64,000 bases of DNA from Streptomyces fradiae ATCC 10745 = DSM 40063 (GTDB taxonomy: Bacteria; Actinomycetota; Actinomycetes; Streptomycetales; Streptomycetaceae), in the NCBI RefSeq assembly GCF_008704425.1, contig NZ_CP023696.1, positions 3,582,501-3,646,500 of the forward strand, read 5' to 3'. Of the stretch, positions 26,561 through 34,189 are shown piece after piece; positions within the stretch are counted from its first letter, which is position 1, and each line of letters starts with the position of its first letter. The notes beneath the pieces are model-generated. The model was not told the DNA's origin. It saw only the letters and a program-made list of their open reading frames with translations, and searched no databases. The position numbers and the translations under genes were made by a program.

Positions 26561-26785
26561 GTTTGTTGGGAAGGTGCTGGTCACAGCCACTCGTCGAGGA
26601 CTGCACGGGTCCGCCACCGAATGCCGTCCATCAGCTGCCGTCGCGTCCACACCGGCGGACGGCCCGGCTTGATGCCCTGCGGCAACAACGGCTCAAGCCG
26701 GACCCACTGCCCATCCGTCAGATCACCACGCCCCGCAGGGCGTGATCAACCACGACCAAGATCCACTTTCGCAGCAGCAGACCTT
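26561..26785 (-). mobile_element. Internally deleted IS5-family element (about 225 bp)
   Basis: On the minus strand it starts with AAGGTCTGCTGCTGCGAAAGTGG (26785 downward), encodes a fragment of an IS5-type transposase, and ends in CACCTTCCCAACAAACCC (to 26561), whose complement GGGTTTGTTGGGAAGGTG resembles the opposite terminus. Both ends are therefore present with most of the interior missing, like a miniature element. Its left edge is two bases from the oxidoreductase stop codon. Confidence 0.65.
26581..26745 (-). pseudogene. IS5-family transposase N-terminal fragment (DUF4096)
   Basis: The minus frame reads DLTDGQWVRLEPLLP, QGIKPGRPPVWTRRQLMDG and IRWRTR, the conserved start of IS5/IS427 transposases (DUF4096 domain). 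It then jumps to AVLDEWL and a stop, so the DDE catalytic core is missing. No usable start codon is present. Non-functional remnant. Confidence 0.8.
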
Positions 26786-26834
26786 AGCCGCGACCTGACA
26801 CGCGATCGACCCGTGTCCCCGTCCATCACTTGTC

Positions 26835-26864
26835 TGGTCCGGACCTATTGACAGGTCCAGACCA
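26835..26864 (+). promoter_or_regulatory. Chitinase promoter with paired DasR/chitin-type boxes
   Basis: TGGTCCGGACCT (26835-26846) and AGGTCCAGACCA (26853-26864) are direct repeats 18 bp apart, each itself a near dyad. TTGACA (26848-26853), a good -35, lies between them. Streptomyces chitinase promoters carry such 12-bp repeats, bound by DasR (TGGTCTAGACCA core) and by chitin-responsive regulators. Expected control: repressed until N-acetylglucosamine-derived signals appear. Confidence 0.85.
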
Positions 26865-26910
26865 ATGCGGTGAAGTGGGCCGCCACCCCCCGCTTCGAAG
26901 GAGTGTTGAC

Positions 26911-27810
26911 GTGTCACGACGCCTCGGCGCCCTGCTGGCCGCGTTCGCCACGGCCGCGGGCCTGACGGTCCTGCTCCCCGCCTCGACGGCCTCCGCGGCC
27001 GACTGCGCGGCGCCCTGGAGCGCGTCCTCGGTCTACTGGGGCGGCAACACCGCCTCGTACGACGGCCGCAACTGGCAGGCCAAGTGGTGGACGCAGAACG
27101 AGCGGCCCGGCGCGGCGGCCGTCTGGGCCGACCAGGGCTCCTGCGGCTCCGGTACGCCCGACCCCGACCCGACCGACCCGCCCGCGCCGTCCGGCTTCGT
27201 CGTGTCGGAGGCGCAGTTCAACCAGATGTTCCCGAACCGGAACCCGTTCTACACGTACAGCGGCCTGAAGGCGGCGCTCAGCGCGTACCCGGCGTTCGCG
27301 ACGACGGGCGGCGCCACGGTCAGCCGCCAGGAGGCGGCGGCGTTCCTGGCGAACGTCAGCCACGAGACGGGCGGCCTCGTCCACATCGTGGAGCAGAACA
27401 CGGCCAACTACCCGCACTACTGCGACGCGACCCAGCCGTACGGCTGCCCCGCCGGACAGGCCGCCTACTACGGGCGCGGCCCGATCCAGCTCAGCTGGAA
27501 CTTCAACTACAAGGCGGCCGGCGACGCCCTCGGCATCGACCTGCTGAACAACCCGCACCGCGTCGAGCGCGAGGCGGCCGTCGCGTGGAAGACGGCCCTC
27601 TGGTACTGGAACACCCAGAACGGCCCCGGCACGATGACCGCGCACCACGCGATGGTGACCGGCGCGGGCTTCGGCCAGACGATCCGCTCCATCAACGGCG
27701 CGCTGGAGTGCGACGGGCGCAACCCGGCCCAGGTGCAGAGCCGGGTGACCAAGTACCAGCAGTTCACGCAGATCCTGGGCGTGGCACCGGGCGCCAACCT
27801 GTACTGCTGA
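26911..27810 (+). CDS. Secreted GH19 chitinase with N-terminal chitin-binding module
   Basis: 299 residues. A signal peptide (1-30, cut near ASA-ADC) precedes a CBM5/12-like module (about 31-72; aromatic residues in VYWGGNTASYDGRNWQAKWW bind chitin), a Pro/Asp/Thr linker (77-88) and a GH19 catalytic domain. Glu152 in NVSHETGG is the general acid and Glu161 in HIVEQNT the base; their nine-residue spacing equals that of Streptomyces ChiG. It resembles ChiF/ChiG-type enzymes that cut chitin chains with inversion. GTG start with AAGGAG seven bases upstream. Confidence 0.96.
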   Translation: MSRRLGALLAAFATAAGLTVLLPASTASAADCAAPWSASSVYWGGNTASYDGRNWQAKWWTQNERPGAAAVWADQGSCGSGTPDPDPTDPPAPSGFVVSEAQFNQMFPNRNPFYTYSGLKAALSAYPAFATTGGATVSRQEAAAFLANVSHETGGLVHIVEQNTANYPHYCDATQPYGCPAGQAAYYGRGPIQLSWNFNYKAAGDALGIDLLNNPHRVEREAAVAWKTALWYWNTQNGPGTMTAHHAMVTGAGFGQTIRSINGALECDGRNPAQVQSRVTKYQQFTQILGVAPGANLYC

Positions 27811-27831
27811 CCCGCCTCCCCGCGAGCGCCC

Positions 27832-27872
27832 CGGCCCCGCTCCCTCCCGCGATCCCGGAGGGGGCGGGGCCG
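27832..27872 (+). terminator. Chitinase terminator
   Basis: cggccccgctccctcc pairs with ggagggggcggggccg around a nine-base loop, with one internal irregularity. It lies 21 bases after the chitinase stop. Confidence 0.7.
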
Positions 27873-27909
27873 CGACGTGCGTCCGGGCACTCGGACCCTC
27901 GCACCCGGT

Positions 27910-27976
27910 GGCGCCCGGAAGGCACCCGGAAGGGCGCCCGGAAGGCACCCGGAAGGGCGCCCGGAAGGGCGCCCGC
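27910..27976. repeat. 11/12-bp tandem repeat in a convergent gap
   Basis: Five to six copies of ggc(g/a)cccggaa(g) follow each other between the chitinase terminator and the end of the convergent hydrolase gene. Non-coding. Confidence 0.85.
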
Positions 27977-27979
27977 CGC

Positions 27980-28855
27980 TCAGGCGCCCGTGTGGCGCAG
28001 GATCGCCTCGGCCAGCGGGCCCAGCACGGGGGCCGGGAGGGCGTGGCCCATGCCGGGGACCTCCACGACCCGCGCTCCCCGGATCACCTGCGCCAGGTGC
28101 CGGGCGTGCGGCGGCGGGAACACCGGCTCGGCGGTGGCGGACACGACGAGGACGGGCACCCTTGTCGCCGCGAGCGCCTCGGTGCGGACCATCCCGTCCG
28201 GGGACGCCTGCGCGTGGGCGGTGCTGACGCGGGCGTGCCCGGTGTGCGCGAGGATGCGCCGCTCCTGCTCCCGTACGGCCTCCGCGTCGAACGGCAGCGC
28301 GTCGCCGTGGAGCAGCCGCCAGTGCTCGACCCGCCATTCCAGCTCGCCCGCCTCGTCCAGGTCCTCCGGCCGGTTCGCCCACATCTCCAGGATGCGCGGG
28401 TCGATGCCCGGCAGGTCCTCGACGGGGGTCGCGGTGCCGTCGGGCGCGGTGTACGGGGTCGTGCTGAGCGCGCAGGTGCCGATGAGCGTGGCGCTGAGGA
28501 CCCGCTCCGGGTGGTCGGCGAGCAGGAGCTGGGCGAGCATGCCGCCCAGGGACATGCCGACGAGGTGGGCGCGCTCCACGCCGAGGGCGTCCAGCACGGC
28601 GAGGGCGTCGCGCGCGAGGTCGGTGATCGCGTACGGCTCCGTCTCGTACGACCAGGTGGAGCGGCCCGTGTCGCGGTGGTCGTAGCGGATGACCCGGTGG
28701 TGGGCGGCCAGGGCGTCGACCAGTTCCCCGGGCCAGGCGAGGCCGGACGCCTGGGCGCCCATGACGAGCAGCAGCGCGGGGGCGTCGGCGGCGCCGCGCT
28801 CCTCGACCCACAGGCGGACGCCGGGCGCGGTCTCGACGAGGTGTTCACGGTGCAT
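27980..28855 (-). CDS. Alpha/beta hydrolase
   Basis: 291 residues of the alpha/beta hydrolase fold-1 type. RVIRYDHRDTGRSTW is the strand 4/helix region, GMSLGG carries nucleophile Ser102, an Asp lies near LVVSATAEPVFPP, and the catalytic His is in VPGMGHALP. The family covers esterases, epoxide hydrolases and lactonases; substrate is unknown. The ATG has a GGGGGT-type site upstream. A perfect 18-bp palindrome typical for TetR repressors lies 25 bases upstream of the start, so the gene is probably inducible. Confidence 0.88.
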   Translation of the reverse strand: MHREHLVETAPGVRLWVEERGAADAPALLLVMGAQASGLAWPGELVDALAAHHRVIRYDHRDTGRSTWSYETEPYAITDLARDALAVLDALGVERAHLVGMSLGGMLAQLLLADHPERVLSATLIGTCALSTTPYTAPDGTATPVEDLPGIDPRILEMWANRPEDLDEAGELEWRVEHWRLLHGDALPFDAEAVREQERRILAHTGHARVSTAHAQASPDGMVRTEALAATRVPVLVVSATAEPVFPPPHARHLAQVIRGARVVEVPGMGHALPAPVLGPLAEAILRHTGA

Positions 28856-28879
28856 GGACAGACCCCCACGGTAAGAGCT

Positions 28880-28897
28880 AGACGAGACGTCTCGTCT
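28880..28897. promoter_or_regulatory. Perfect 18-bp palindrome upstream of the hydrolase gene
   Basis: AGACGAGAC-GTCTCGTCT is an exact dyad. It has the form of a TetR-family operator, but no tetR gene is next to it; the nearest (32041-32622) has a different operator. The cognate repressor may be elsewhere on the chromosome. Confidence 0.75.
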
Positions 28898-28989
28898 CGT
28901 TTGATGGGTGGAGCGTAGCGCACCCGCCGCGCGCACGCACCCCCCTTGCCCGTGCCCGTCCTCGCGGGGCGCCCGACCACCCCCGCGGC

Positions 28990-29451
28990 TCAGGCCAGCC
29001 GCAGGTCCACCCACGGGATCGTGTCGCCCTCCAGCAGGTACCGCTCGATCTCCACGAAGCCGCGCCGCAGTGCGAAGCGCAGCCCCGACGCGTTGGAGGA
29101 GAGCACCACGGTCTCGACGACGCCCGCCCCCAGCTCCCGCGCCCGCCGCAGCCCCCGCTCGTACAGCTCCGTGCCGTGGCCGCGGCCCCGGTACGGGGGG
29201 AGCACCCGCGCGATCACCGTCGCGGTGTCCGGGGCCTCGCCGGTCGGCGGCCGCACGGTGGCGCACCCGATGGCGGTGCCGCCGAGGTAGGCGACCTCCA
29301 GGATGTTCCGCCCGGCCCGCTCGCGGACGTCGTCCGGGGACAGCGGGTGCGTGGGGATGATCTCGTTGTGGATGCGCCGCCAGTCCTCCGCGAGGCCCCC
29401 GGCTCCCGCCCCGGTCCCGCCGTCCACCCGCTCGATGCGCAGTTCGCTCAT
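28990..29451 (-). CDS. GNAT-family N-acetyltransferase
   Basis: 153 residues. Motif A, VIARVLPPYRGRGHGTELYERGLRRA, contains the acetyl-CoA-binding R-G-x-G-x-G/H loop, and the second half shows VVLSSNASGLRFALRRGFVEIERYLLEG, the typical GNAT C-terminal core (N-x-x-G-x-x-x-Y/F). The acceptor is unknown. ATG 29451 is chosen because MSELRIERVDGG begins the first strand. It lies between the hydrolase and the WYL regulator, all on the minus strand. Confidence 0.87.
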   Translation of the reverse strand: MSELRIERVDGGTGAGAGGLAEDWRRIHNEIIPTHPLSPDDVRERAGRNILEVAYLGGTAIGCATVRPPTGEAPDTATVIARVLPPYRGRGHGTELYERGLRRARELGAGVVETVVLSSNASGLRFALRRGFVEIERYLLEGDTIPWVDLRLA

Positions 29452-29521
29452 CCCCGCAGCCAACCGGCCGCCCCCGCCCCTGTCCACCGACTTCCGCCCT
29501 CCGGGGGCCCGTACGGGCGGT

Positions 29522-30580
29522 TCAGCCGTCGTCGCGGTGCGGGGGCGGCGACGGGTCCCGGGGAGCCGCCTCGCGGGCCGGGCCGGGCTCCCCGGTGCCG
29601 GCGGCGGCCATGCGGTGGCCCAGGCGCCGGCACGCCTGGGCGAGTTCGGGCGGGTGGAGGTCGCTGAGCCCGGTGTCGAAGGTCGCGAGGATGCCGGCGA
29701 CGCCGGCCCAGGACCAGGCGCCGAGGGTGAGCCGGCAGTGCTCGCCGTCGAGGTGCTCGATGACCGAACCGCCCGGCGCCCAGCGGGCGACGACACGGGC
29801 CGGCAGGTCGAGTCGGGCGGAGCCGGTGCACGGCCACGCGGCGGGGGAGTCGCCGCGGTCGTGACTGCTCGTCACGAAGTGGGCGAGGTCGCCGTGGGGC
29901 AGCTCGCGTGCGCCGAAGGACCGTGTCGTGGGGCGGGCGCGCAGCCGGTCGACACGGTGCACCCGCCACCGCTCGTCCTGGAGGTCGTAGGCGACCAGGT
30001 ACCACCGCCCGGCCCAGACGACCAGGTGGTGGGGTTCGACGCGGCGCGCGGGACGGAAGTCGCCGTCGCCGGGACCGGGGCGCGAGCCGTCGGCTCGGAG
30101 CGTCTCGGTCACCAGGACGCGGCGATGGCGCACCGCGGCTCCCACGGCGGTGAGCGCGGCCGGGTCGATGGGAGGCGCCGGGAACTCCCAGTAGTTCCGC
30201 AGGCTGGTCAGGCGCAGCGACTTCGTGGTCGCCCGCAGGGCGGTGGGCATGGCCTGCTCCAGGGTGACCAGCGCGCGTGCCGCGCCCTCTCCGAGGCCGA
30301 AGACCGAGCTGGGCGCGGTCTGCAGGGCCACCGCGACCGCGACCGCCTGGTCGTGGTCGAAGACCAGGGGTGGCAGCGGGTGGCCCGAGCCGAGCCGGTA
30401 TCCGCCGTCGGGTCCGTGGACGGTCGTGACCGGGTACCCGAGCCGGCGCAGCGTCTCGATGTCACGGCGCGCGGTGCGCTCGCTGACGCCGAGCGCGGTG
30501 GCGAGCTCGCGAAGCGGCCGCAGCGCGCCCGTCCCGAGCAGTGACAGGAGGCGCAGTGCCCGGTGTGAGGTGCTCGCCAT
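29522..30580 (-). CDS. WYL-domain transcriptional regulator
   Basis: 352 residues. The N-terminal HTH_11 domain (6-60) reads ALRLLSLLGTGALRPLRELATALGVSERTARRDIETLRRLGYPV, followed by GPDGGYRLG. A WYL domain spans about 145-240 (RRVEPHHLVVWAGRWYLVAYDLQDERWRVHRVDRL), which senses small ligands or nucleic acids. A C-terminal WCX-like extension follows. Divergent from the FAD monooxygenase gene, which it probably controls. Confidence 0.92.
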   Translation of the reverse strand: MASTSHRALRLLSLLGTGALRPLRELATALGVSERTARRDIETLRRLGYPVTTVHGPDGGYRLGSGHPLPPLVFDHDQAVAVAVALQTAPSSVFGLGEGAARALVTLEQAMPTALRATTKSLRLTSLRNYWEFPAPPIDPAALTAVGAAVRHRRVLVTETLRADGSRPGPGDGDFRPARRVEPHHLVVWAGRWYLVAYDLQDERWRVHRVDRLRARPTTRSFGARELPHGDLAHFVTSSHDRGDSPAAWPCTGSARLDLPARVVARWAPGGSVIEHLDGEHCRLTLGAWSWAGVAGILATFDTGLSDLHPPELAQACRRLGHRMAAAGTGEPGPAREAAPRDPSPPPHRDDG

Positions 30581-30595
30581 CCTCCCATCATGGCC

Positions 30596-30622
30596 GGTGG
30601 TGGCCACTCGGTGTCCACCACC
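30596..30622. promoter_or_regulatory. Dyad in the WYL regulator / monooxygenase promoter
   Basis: GGTGGTGGCCA-CTCGG-TGTCCACCACC is an 11-bp inverted repeat with one mismatch and a five-base spacer, in the 96-base divergent region. It is a good candidate operator for the WYL protein. Confidence 0.65.
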
Positions 30623-30676
30623 GCTGCCACGGTGGTCCCCGTCCGGCGAGTCGGCGGTGGGAAGGAACGGTTCGGC

Positions 30677-31948
30677 ATGCGTGTGGTCGTGGTCGGTGGC
30701 GGGATCGGTGGACTGGCGCTCGGGGCGGGACTGCGCCGCCGGGGGTACGAGGTGGCGGTGTTCGACCGCGACACCGATGTGGCGCATACGGGTGGGTACC
30801 ACATCACCCTGGACGAGCGGGCCCAGTCGGCGCTGCGGGAACTGGTGGAGCCGCACCTCGTGCGGCGGCTGCTGGCGTCGGCCTCGGCGCTCCGGCACCG
30901 CGACCGCGACGCCTTCTGGGACCGCCGCGGACGGCTGCTCGGCTTCGGGCCGGAGCTCGGCGGCGGTGCCGGTGTCGACGTCGACCGCATCACCCTGCGC
31001 ACGCTCCTGGCGGAGGCGGTCGGCGACGACCTGCACCTGGGGCGGACCGTGTCCGGTGTCGAGCGGGGCGGTGCCGACCGGGGTGGTGTCGACCAGGGCG
31101 GTCTCGACCGGGGCGGCGCGGGGCGGGGCGGCGACGGCGCGCCACGGGTGCTGTTCGCGGACGCGGCACCGGTCACGGCGGACCTGGTGGTGGGCGCGGA
31201 CGGCACCCACTCCCTGGTCGCCCGGCACCTGGCGGGGGGCCCGGTGAACAGTCCGGCGGGCATCGTCGGAGTCTCCGGCCGCACGGCCCGCGGCGACCTG
31301 AGCGCGGGTGAGCGGCGGCGGCTCGGGCTCCGGTCGGGACTGGCGACCGGCCCGCGGGGCTCGGCCCTGTACGTCGGCTTCCTCGACCCGGTCGGCAACG
31401 CCGCGCTCGACGCCCCGGAGCTGAGGATGTCCCGCACCACCGGCCCCACCTACATCTGGGGCGCCATGGTCGCCGAGGCCGCCGCGGCCTGTCTGCGCGG
31501 GCTGCGCGGCGCCGAGTTGCGGGACGCGCTTCCGGGGCTCTTCCGCGAGCGGGGGTGGGCCGGGCACACACTGGAGGTCATCGCGCGCGCCGACCCGGAC
31601 AGCGTGGCCGCGTACCGGTTCCACGCCGCCTCGACGCGGGCCGGGGACCTGGCGCCGTGGCCCGCGGGCCGGATCACCGCGCTGGGCGACGCCGTGCACG
31701 CCACGCCGCCCACGGCCGGCATGGGCGCCGGGGCGGCGATCCGCGACGCCGCCGCCCTGCTGCGCCACCTGGGCGACGCCGACGCCGGTGAGGGGGGTAC
31801 GGCGCTGGTCGAGGCGGTCGGCCGGTTCGAGGCCGGCATGCGCCGGCGCGGCAGCGAGGTCCTCACCCTCGGCATGCGGACGGTGCGCCTCATCCTGGCC
31901 GCCGACTCCCCGGTCGACGCGGCCGCCGAGGTGGGCGGCCTCCGGTAG
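30677..31948 (+). CDS. FAD-dependent monooxygenase
   Basis: 423 residues of the class A flavoprotein hydroxylase family. VVVVGGGIGGLALGAGLRRRGYEVAVFDRD is the dinucleotide-binding start, LVVGADGTHSLVARHL is the DG motif, and GRITALGDAVHATPPTAGMGAGAAIRDAA is the GD motif that binds the FAD ribityl. Residues ~131-154 are an inserted Gly/Arg/Asp repeat (RGGADRGGVDQGG and similar) encoded by a short DNA tandem repeat. It likely hydroxylates an aromatic or polyketide-like compound or an antibiotic. AAGGA lies ten bases before the ATG. Confidence 0.9.
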   Translation: MRVVVVGGGIGGLALGAGLRRRGYEVAVFDRDTDVAHTGGYHITLDERAQSALRELVEPHLVRRLLASASALRHRDRDAFWDRRGRLLGFGPELGGGAGVDVDRITLRTLLAEAVGDDLHLGRTVSGVERGGADRGGVDQGGLDRGGAGRGGDGAPRVLFADAAPVTADLVVGADGTHSLVARHLAGGPVNSPAGIVGVSGRTARGDLSAGERRRLGLRSGLATGPRGSALYVGFLDPVGNAALDAPELRMSRTTGPTYIWGAMVAEAAAACLRGLRGAELRDALPGLFRERGWAGHTLEVIARADPDSVAAYRFHAASTRAGDLAPWPAGRITALGDAVHATPPTAGMGAGAAIRDAAALLRHLGDADAGEGGTALVEAVGRFEAGMRRRGSEVLTLGMRTVRLILAADSPVDAAAEVGGLR

Positions 31949-32040
31949 CCGTCGGGGTCGGCACCTCCCCGCCCGTGGGGCCGGCCCGACCGGAGGAGCC
32001 GCCCCGGCGTGGTCGCCGTCCGTCCGGGGCCGGTGCCCCG

Positions 32041-32622
32041 CTACCTCGTCGGCGCGTACGAGCGGAGCAGGCGGGCCAGGTGCCGGCCCGCGGCCCGCAG
32101 GGGCTCGTCGGAGCGGCGGACCTGGGAGGTGACCTCGGCGCCCTCCAGGGTGGCGATGACGGTCGTGGCCAGGTCCCGGGCGTCCTCGGCGGCGAAGCCG
32201 GCGCCCGCCAGCTTCTCGTACACCAGGCGCTCCCAGTCGCGCAGCGCCTCCGCGCAGGCCCGCTGGACCCCCGTGTCGGTGCCCAGGGTCTCCAGGGCGG
32301 CCGCCGTGACGGGGCACCCGTCGGTCCACCCCGAGGCCCGCAGCGCGCGGGCGAGGTGGTCGGCGCAGTGCGCGACGGCCTCGGCCGGGTCCTCCGTGCT
32401 CTCCAGCGACTCCCGCAGGAGCGCCGCGAACTCCGCGCCGCCGTGCCCGATCGCGGCGACCGCCACGGCCTCCTTGCCGCCGGGGAAGAAGTGGTAGACG
32501 GAGCCGAGCGTGGCCTCCGCCTCCGTGGCGATCTGCTTGATGCCCGTCCCGACGTACCCCTGGCGCTGGATGAGGCGCGCGGCGGTGACGACGATCCGTT
32601 CGCGGGTCCCGGCTGTCTGCAT
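32041..32622 (-). CDS. TetR-family regulator, LmrA/YxaF type
   Basis: 193 residues. The helix-turn-helix (about 6-52) is TRERIVVTAARLIQRQGYVGTGIKQIATEAEATLGSVYHFFPGGKEAV; 'VYHFFPGGKEAL' is typical of the LmrA/YxaF group. The C-terminal part GCPVTAAALETLG matches the TetR_C LmrA/YxaF domain. Divergent from an imine-reductase-like gene, with two identical operators between them. Likely represses itself and that gene. Confidence 0.92.
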   Translation of the reverse strand: MQTAGTRERIVVTAARLIQRQGYVGTGIKQIATEAEATLGSVYHFFPGGKEAVAVAAIGHGGAEFAALLRESLESTEDPAEAVAHCADHLARALRASGWTDGCPVTAAALETLGTDTGVQRACAEALRDWERLVYEKLAGAGFAAEDARDLATTVIATLEGAEVTSQVRRSDEPLRAAGRHLARLLRSYAPTR

Positions 32623-32647
32623 GGGGCGATCGTACCGAGCGGTTGAG

Positions 32648-32711
32648 TAGAGCGTTCGTTCTAGAGGCGTGCTACGTTGCTCTCGTGTCTGGATAGAGCG
32701 TTCGTTCTAGA
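32648..32711. promoter_or_regulatory. Two identical TetR-type operators
   Basis: TAGAGCGTTCGTTCTAGA occurs at 32648-32665 and again at 32694-32711. Each is an imperfect dyad (TAGAGCG-TT-CGTTCTA, one mismatch), centred 46 bp apart between the divergent genes. TAGA(A)CG...CGTTCTA is the known site form for LmrA/YxaF-type TetR proteins. Confidence 0.85.
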
Positions 32712-32754
32712 ACGTGCCGTCCGGTGTCGTCCGCATGTCTGAGAGGTGGAATCC

Positions 32755-33669
32755 ATGAGCAGCAGCCCCACGCCCGCACCCGCGACCACGACCGCCCCCA
32801 CACCCGGCCCCGTCACCGTCATCGGTCTCGGCCCCATGGGCCGTGCGATGGCCGGGGCCTTCCTCGACCGCGGCCACGCGGTCACCGTCTGGAACCGCAC
32901 CGCCTCCCGTGCCGACGCCCTCGTCGGTCGCGGCGCCCGTCTCGCGGGCTCGGTCGAGGAGGCGCTGACCGCCGCCGAGGTGATCGTCCTGAGCCTCACC
33001 GACTACGACGCGATGTACGCCGTGCTGGGCGGCGCCGACCCCGCCGCCCTGCGGGGCCGCGTCCTGGTGAACCTCACCTCCGACACGCCCGACCGGGCCC
33101 GGGAGGCCGCCGCCTGGGCGGCGGAGCGGGGCGCCGCCCAGCTCACCGGCGGGGTCCTCGTCCCGCCGTCGGGCATCGGGAACGCGGCCTCCACGACCCT
33201 CTACAGCGGTCCGCGCGACGTCTTCGACGCCCACCGCGCCACGCTGGAGGCGCTGACGGGCGCCGACCACCGGGGCGAGGACCCGGCGCTGGCGGCACTG
33301 CTGTACCAGCTGAACATGGTGATGTTCTGGACCGCCCTGTCCGGCTACTGGCAGGCCCTGGCGGTGGCGGGAGCCCACGGCCTCACCGCCGCCGACCTGC
33401 GGCCGCTCGCCGTGGACGCCCTGGACCTGCGGCAGTTCGTGGAGTTCTACACGCCCCGTGTCGACGCGGGCGACCACCGGGGAGACGTCGACCGGATCGC
33501 CATGGCCCTGGCCAGCACCGAGCACGTCGTCCACACCGTCGCCGGCGCGGGCGCCGACACGGCCCTGCCCGAGGCCGTCGCCGCGCTGTTCCGGCGCGCG
33601 GTGGAGGCCGGGCACGGGGCGGACAGCGCGACCCGCCTGGTGGAGGTCCTGCGCGAGCCGGCGGCCTGA
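32755..33669 (+). CDS. NAD(P)-dependent imine-reductase-like oxidoreductase
   Basis: 304 residues of the beta-hydroxyacid dehydrogenase/imine reductase superfamily. VTVIGLGPMGRAMAGAFLDRGHAVTVWNRT (20-50) is the Rossmann motif; Asn48-Arg49-Thr50 indicates NADPH preference. The long inter-domain helix (ALLYQLNMVMFWTALSGYWQALAVAGAHGL) and C-terminal helical domain match imine reductases, where a dimer forms the active site. Physiological substrate is unknown; many are genome-encoded beside TetR regulators. ATG 32755 has AGAGG nine bases upstream; GTG 32746 would overlap that site. Confidence 0.88.
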   Translation: MSSSPTPAPATTTAPTPGPVTVIGLGPMGRAMAGAFLDRGHAVTVWNRTASRADALVGRGARLAGSVEEALTAAEVIVLSLTDYDAMYAVLGGADPAALRGRVLVNLTSDTPDRAREAAAWAAERGAAQLTGGVLVPPSGIGNAASTTLYSGPRDVFDAHRATLEALTGADHRGEDPALAALLYQLNMVMFWTALSGYWQALAVAGAHGLTAADLRPLAVDALDLRQFVEFYTPRVDAGDHRGDVDRIAMALASTEHVVHTVAGAGADTALPEAVAALFRRAVEAGHGADSATRLVEVLREPAA

Positions 33670-33713
33670 GCCGGGAGGGAAGGGGGAGGGGGCGGTCGTG
33701 CGACCGGGCCGGG

Positions 33714-33962
33714 TCAGACGTACACGACCCGCACGACCGTGACCGTCGAGACGCCGCGGCTCACGTAGTAGCGGATGACCACGCCCGAGACGGTCGCCTC
33801 CCGCCGGTCGTCGTCCGTGCCGATGGGCACCGAGCCGTACCCGTACGGGTCGGGGACGAGCCAGGTGCGCATCCCCGTGTCGAACCGCGAGCGCAGCGCC
33901 GCGCCCATGGAGTCCAGCGCGAGGTCGGCGGGCGGTGCGTACTGGAGCCGGTAGCGGGTCAC
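33714..33962 (-). CDS. Putative RelE/ParE-like toxin
   Basis: 82 residues. It begins VTRYRLQYAPPADLALDSMGAALRSRFDTGM, a beta strand followed by two helices as in RelE/ParE toxins. It then has a strand DRREATVSGVVIRYYVSRGVSTVTVVRVVYV that closes the sheet as in that fold. Catalytic basic/tyrosine residues are not well conserved, so activity is uncertain. GTG 33962 overlaps the stop of the upstream small gene (GTGA). Last of four coupled genes; convergent with the imine-reductase gene across a small cggtcg/cgaccg hairpin (33693-33706). Confidence 0.7.
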   Translation of the reverse strand: MTRYRLQYAPPADLALDSMGAALRSRFDTGMRTWLVPDPYGYGSVPIGTDDDRREATVSGVVIRYYVSRGVSTVTVVRVVYV

Positions 33963-34189
33963 TCCCGCACGTCCTCGCCGCGCGCCAGGCGCTCGAACAG
34001 CTCGGCGTCCTCCCGGTCGGCGTCCGTGGTGGACAGCGCCCACCGCGCCAGCGCGACCGGCAGCTCCGCCACCGGCACGTGCGGGATCTCCGCGTCGAAA
34101 GCCGCCGCCCGGTCCGCGTCCAGCGCCGCCCGGATCGCCGCGATGGTGCCGGGCAGCTCCACGAGCCGCCCGGCGATCACGGTTCTCAC
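33959..34189 (-). CDS. Small antitoxin-like protein
   Basis: 76 residues, acidic, helical: VRTVIAGRLVELPGTIAAI, then RAALDADRAAAFDAEIPHVPVAELPVALARWALSTTDADREDAELFERLARGEDVRE. No DNA-binding fold is obvious. Its stop overlaps the RelE-like gene start and its GTG overlaps the DUF397 stop, so it is translationally chained on both sides. An acidic, helical protein directly before a RelE-like toxin is the usual antitoxin order. The role is inferred from position and charge, not from a recognised antitoxin family. Confidence 0.65.
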   Translation of the reverse strand: MRTVIAGRLVELPGTIAAIRAALDADRAAAFDAEIPHVPVAELPVALARWALSTTDADREDAELFERLARGEDVRE

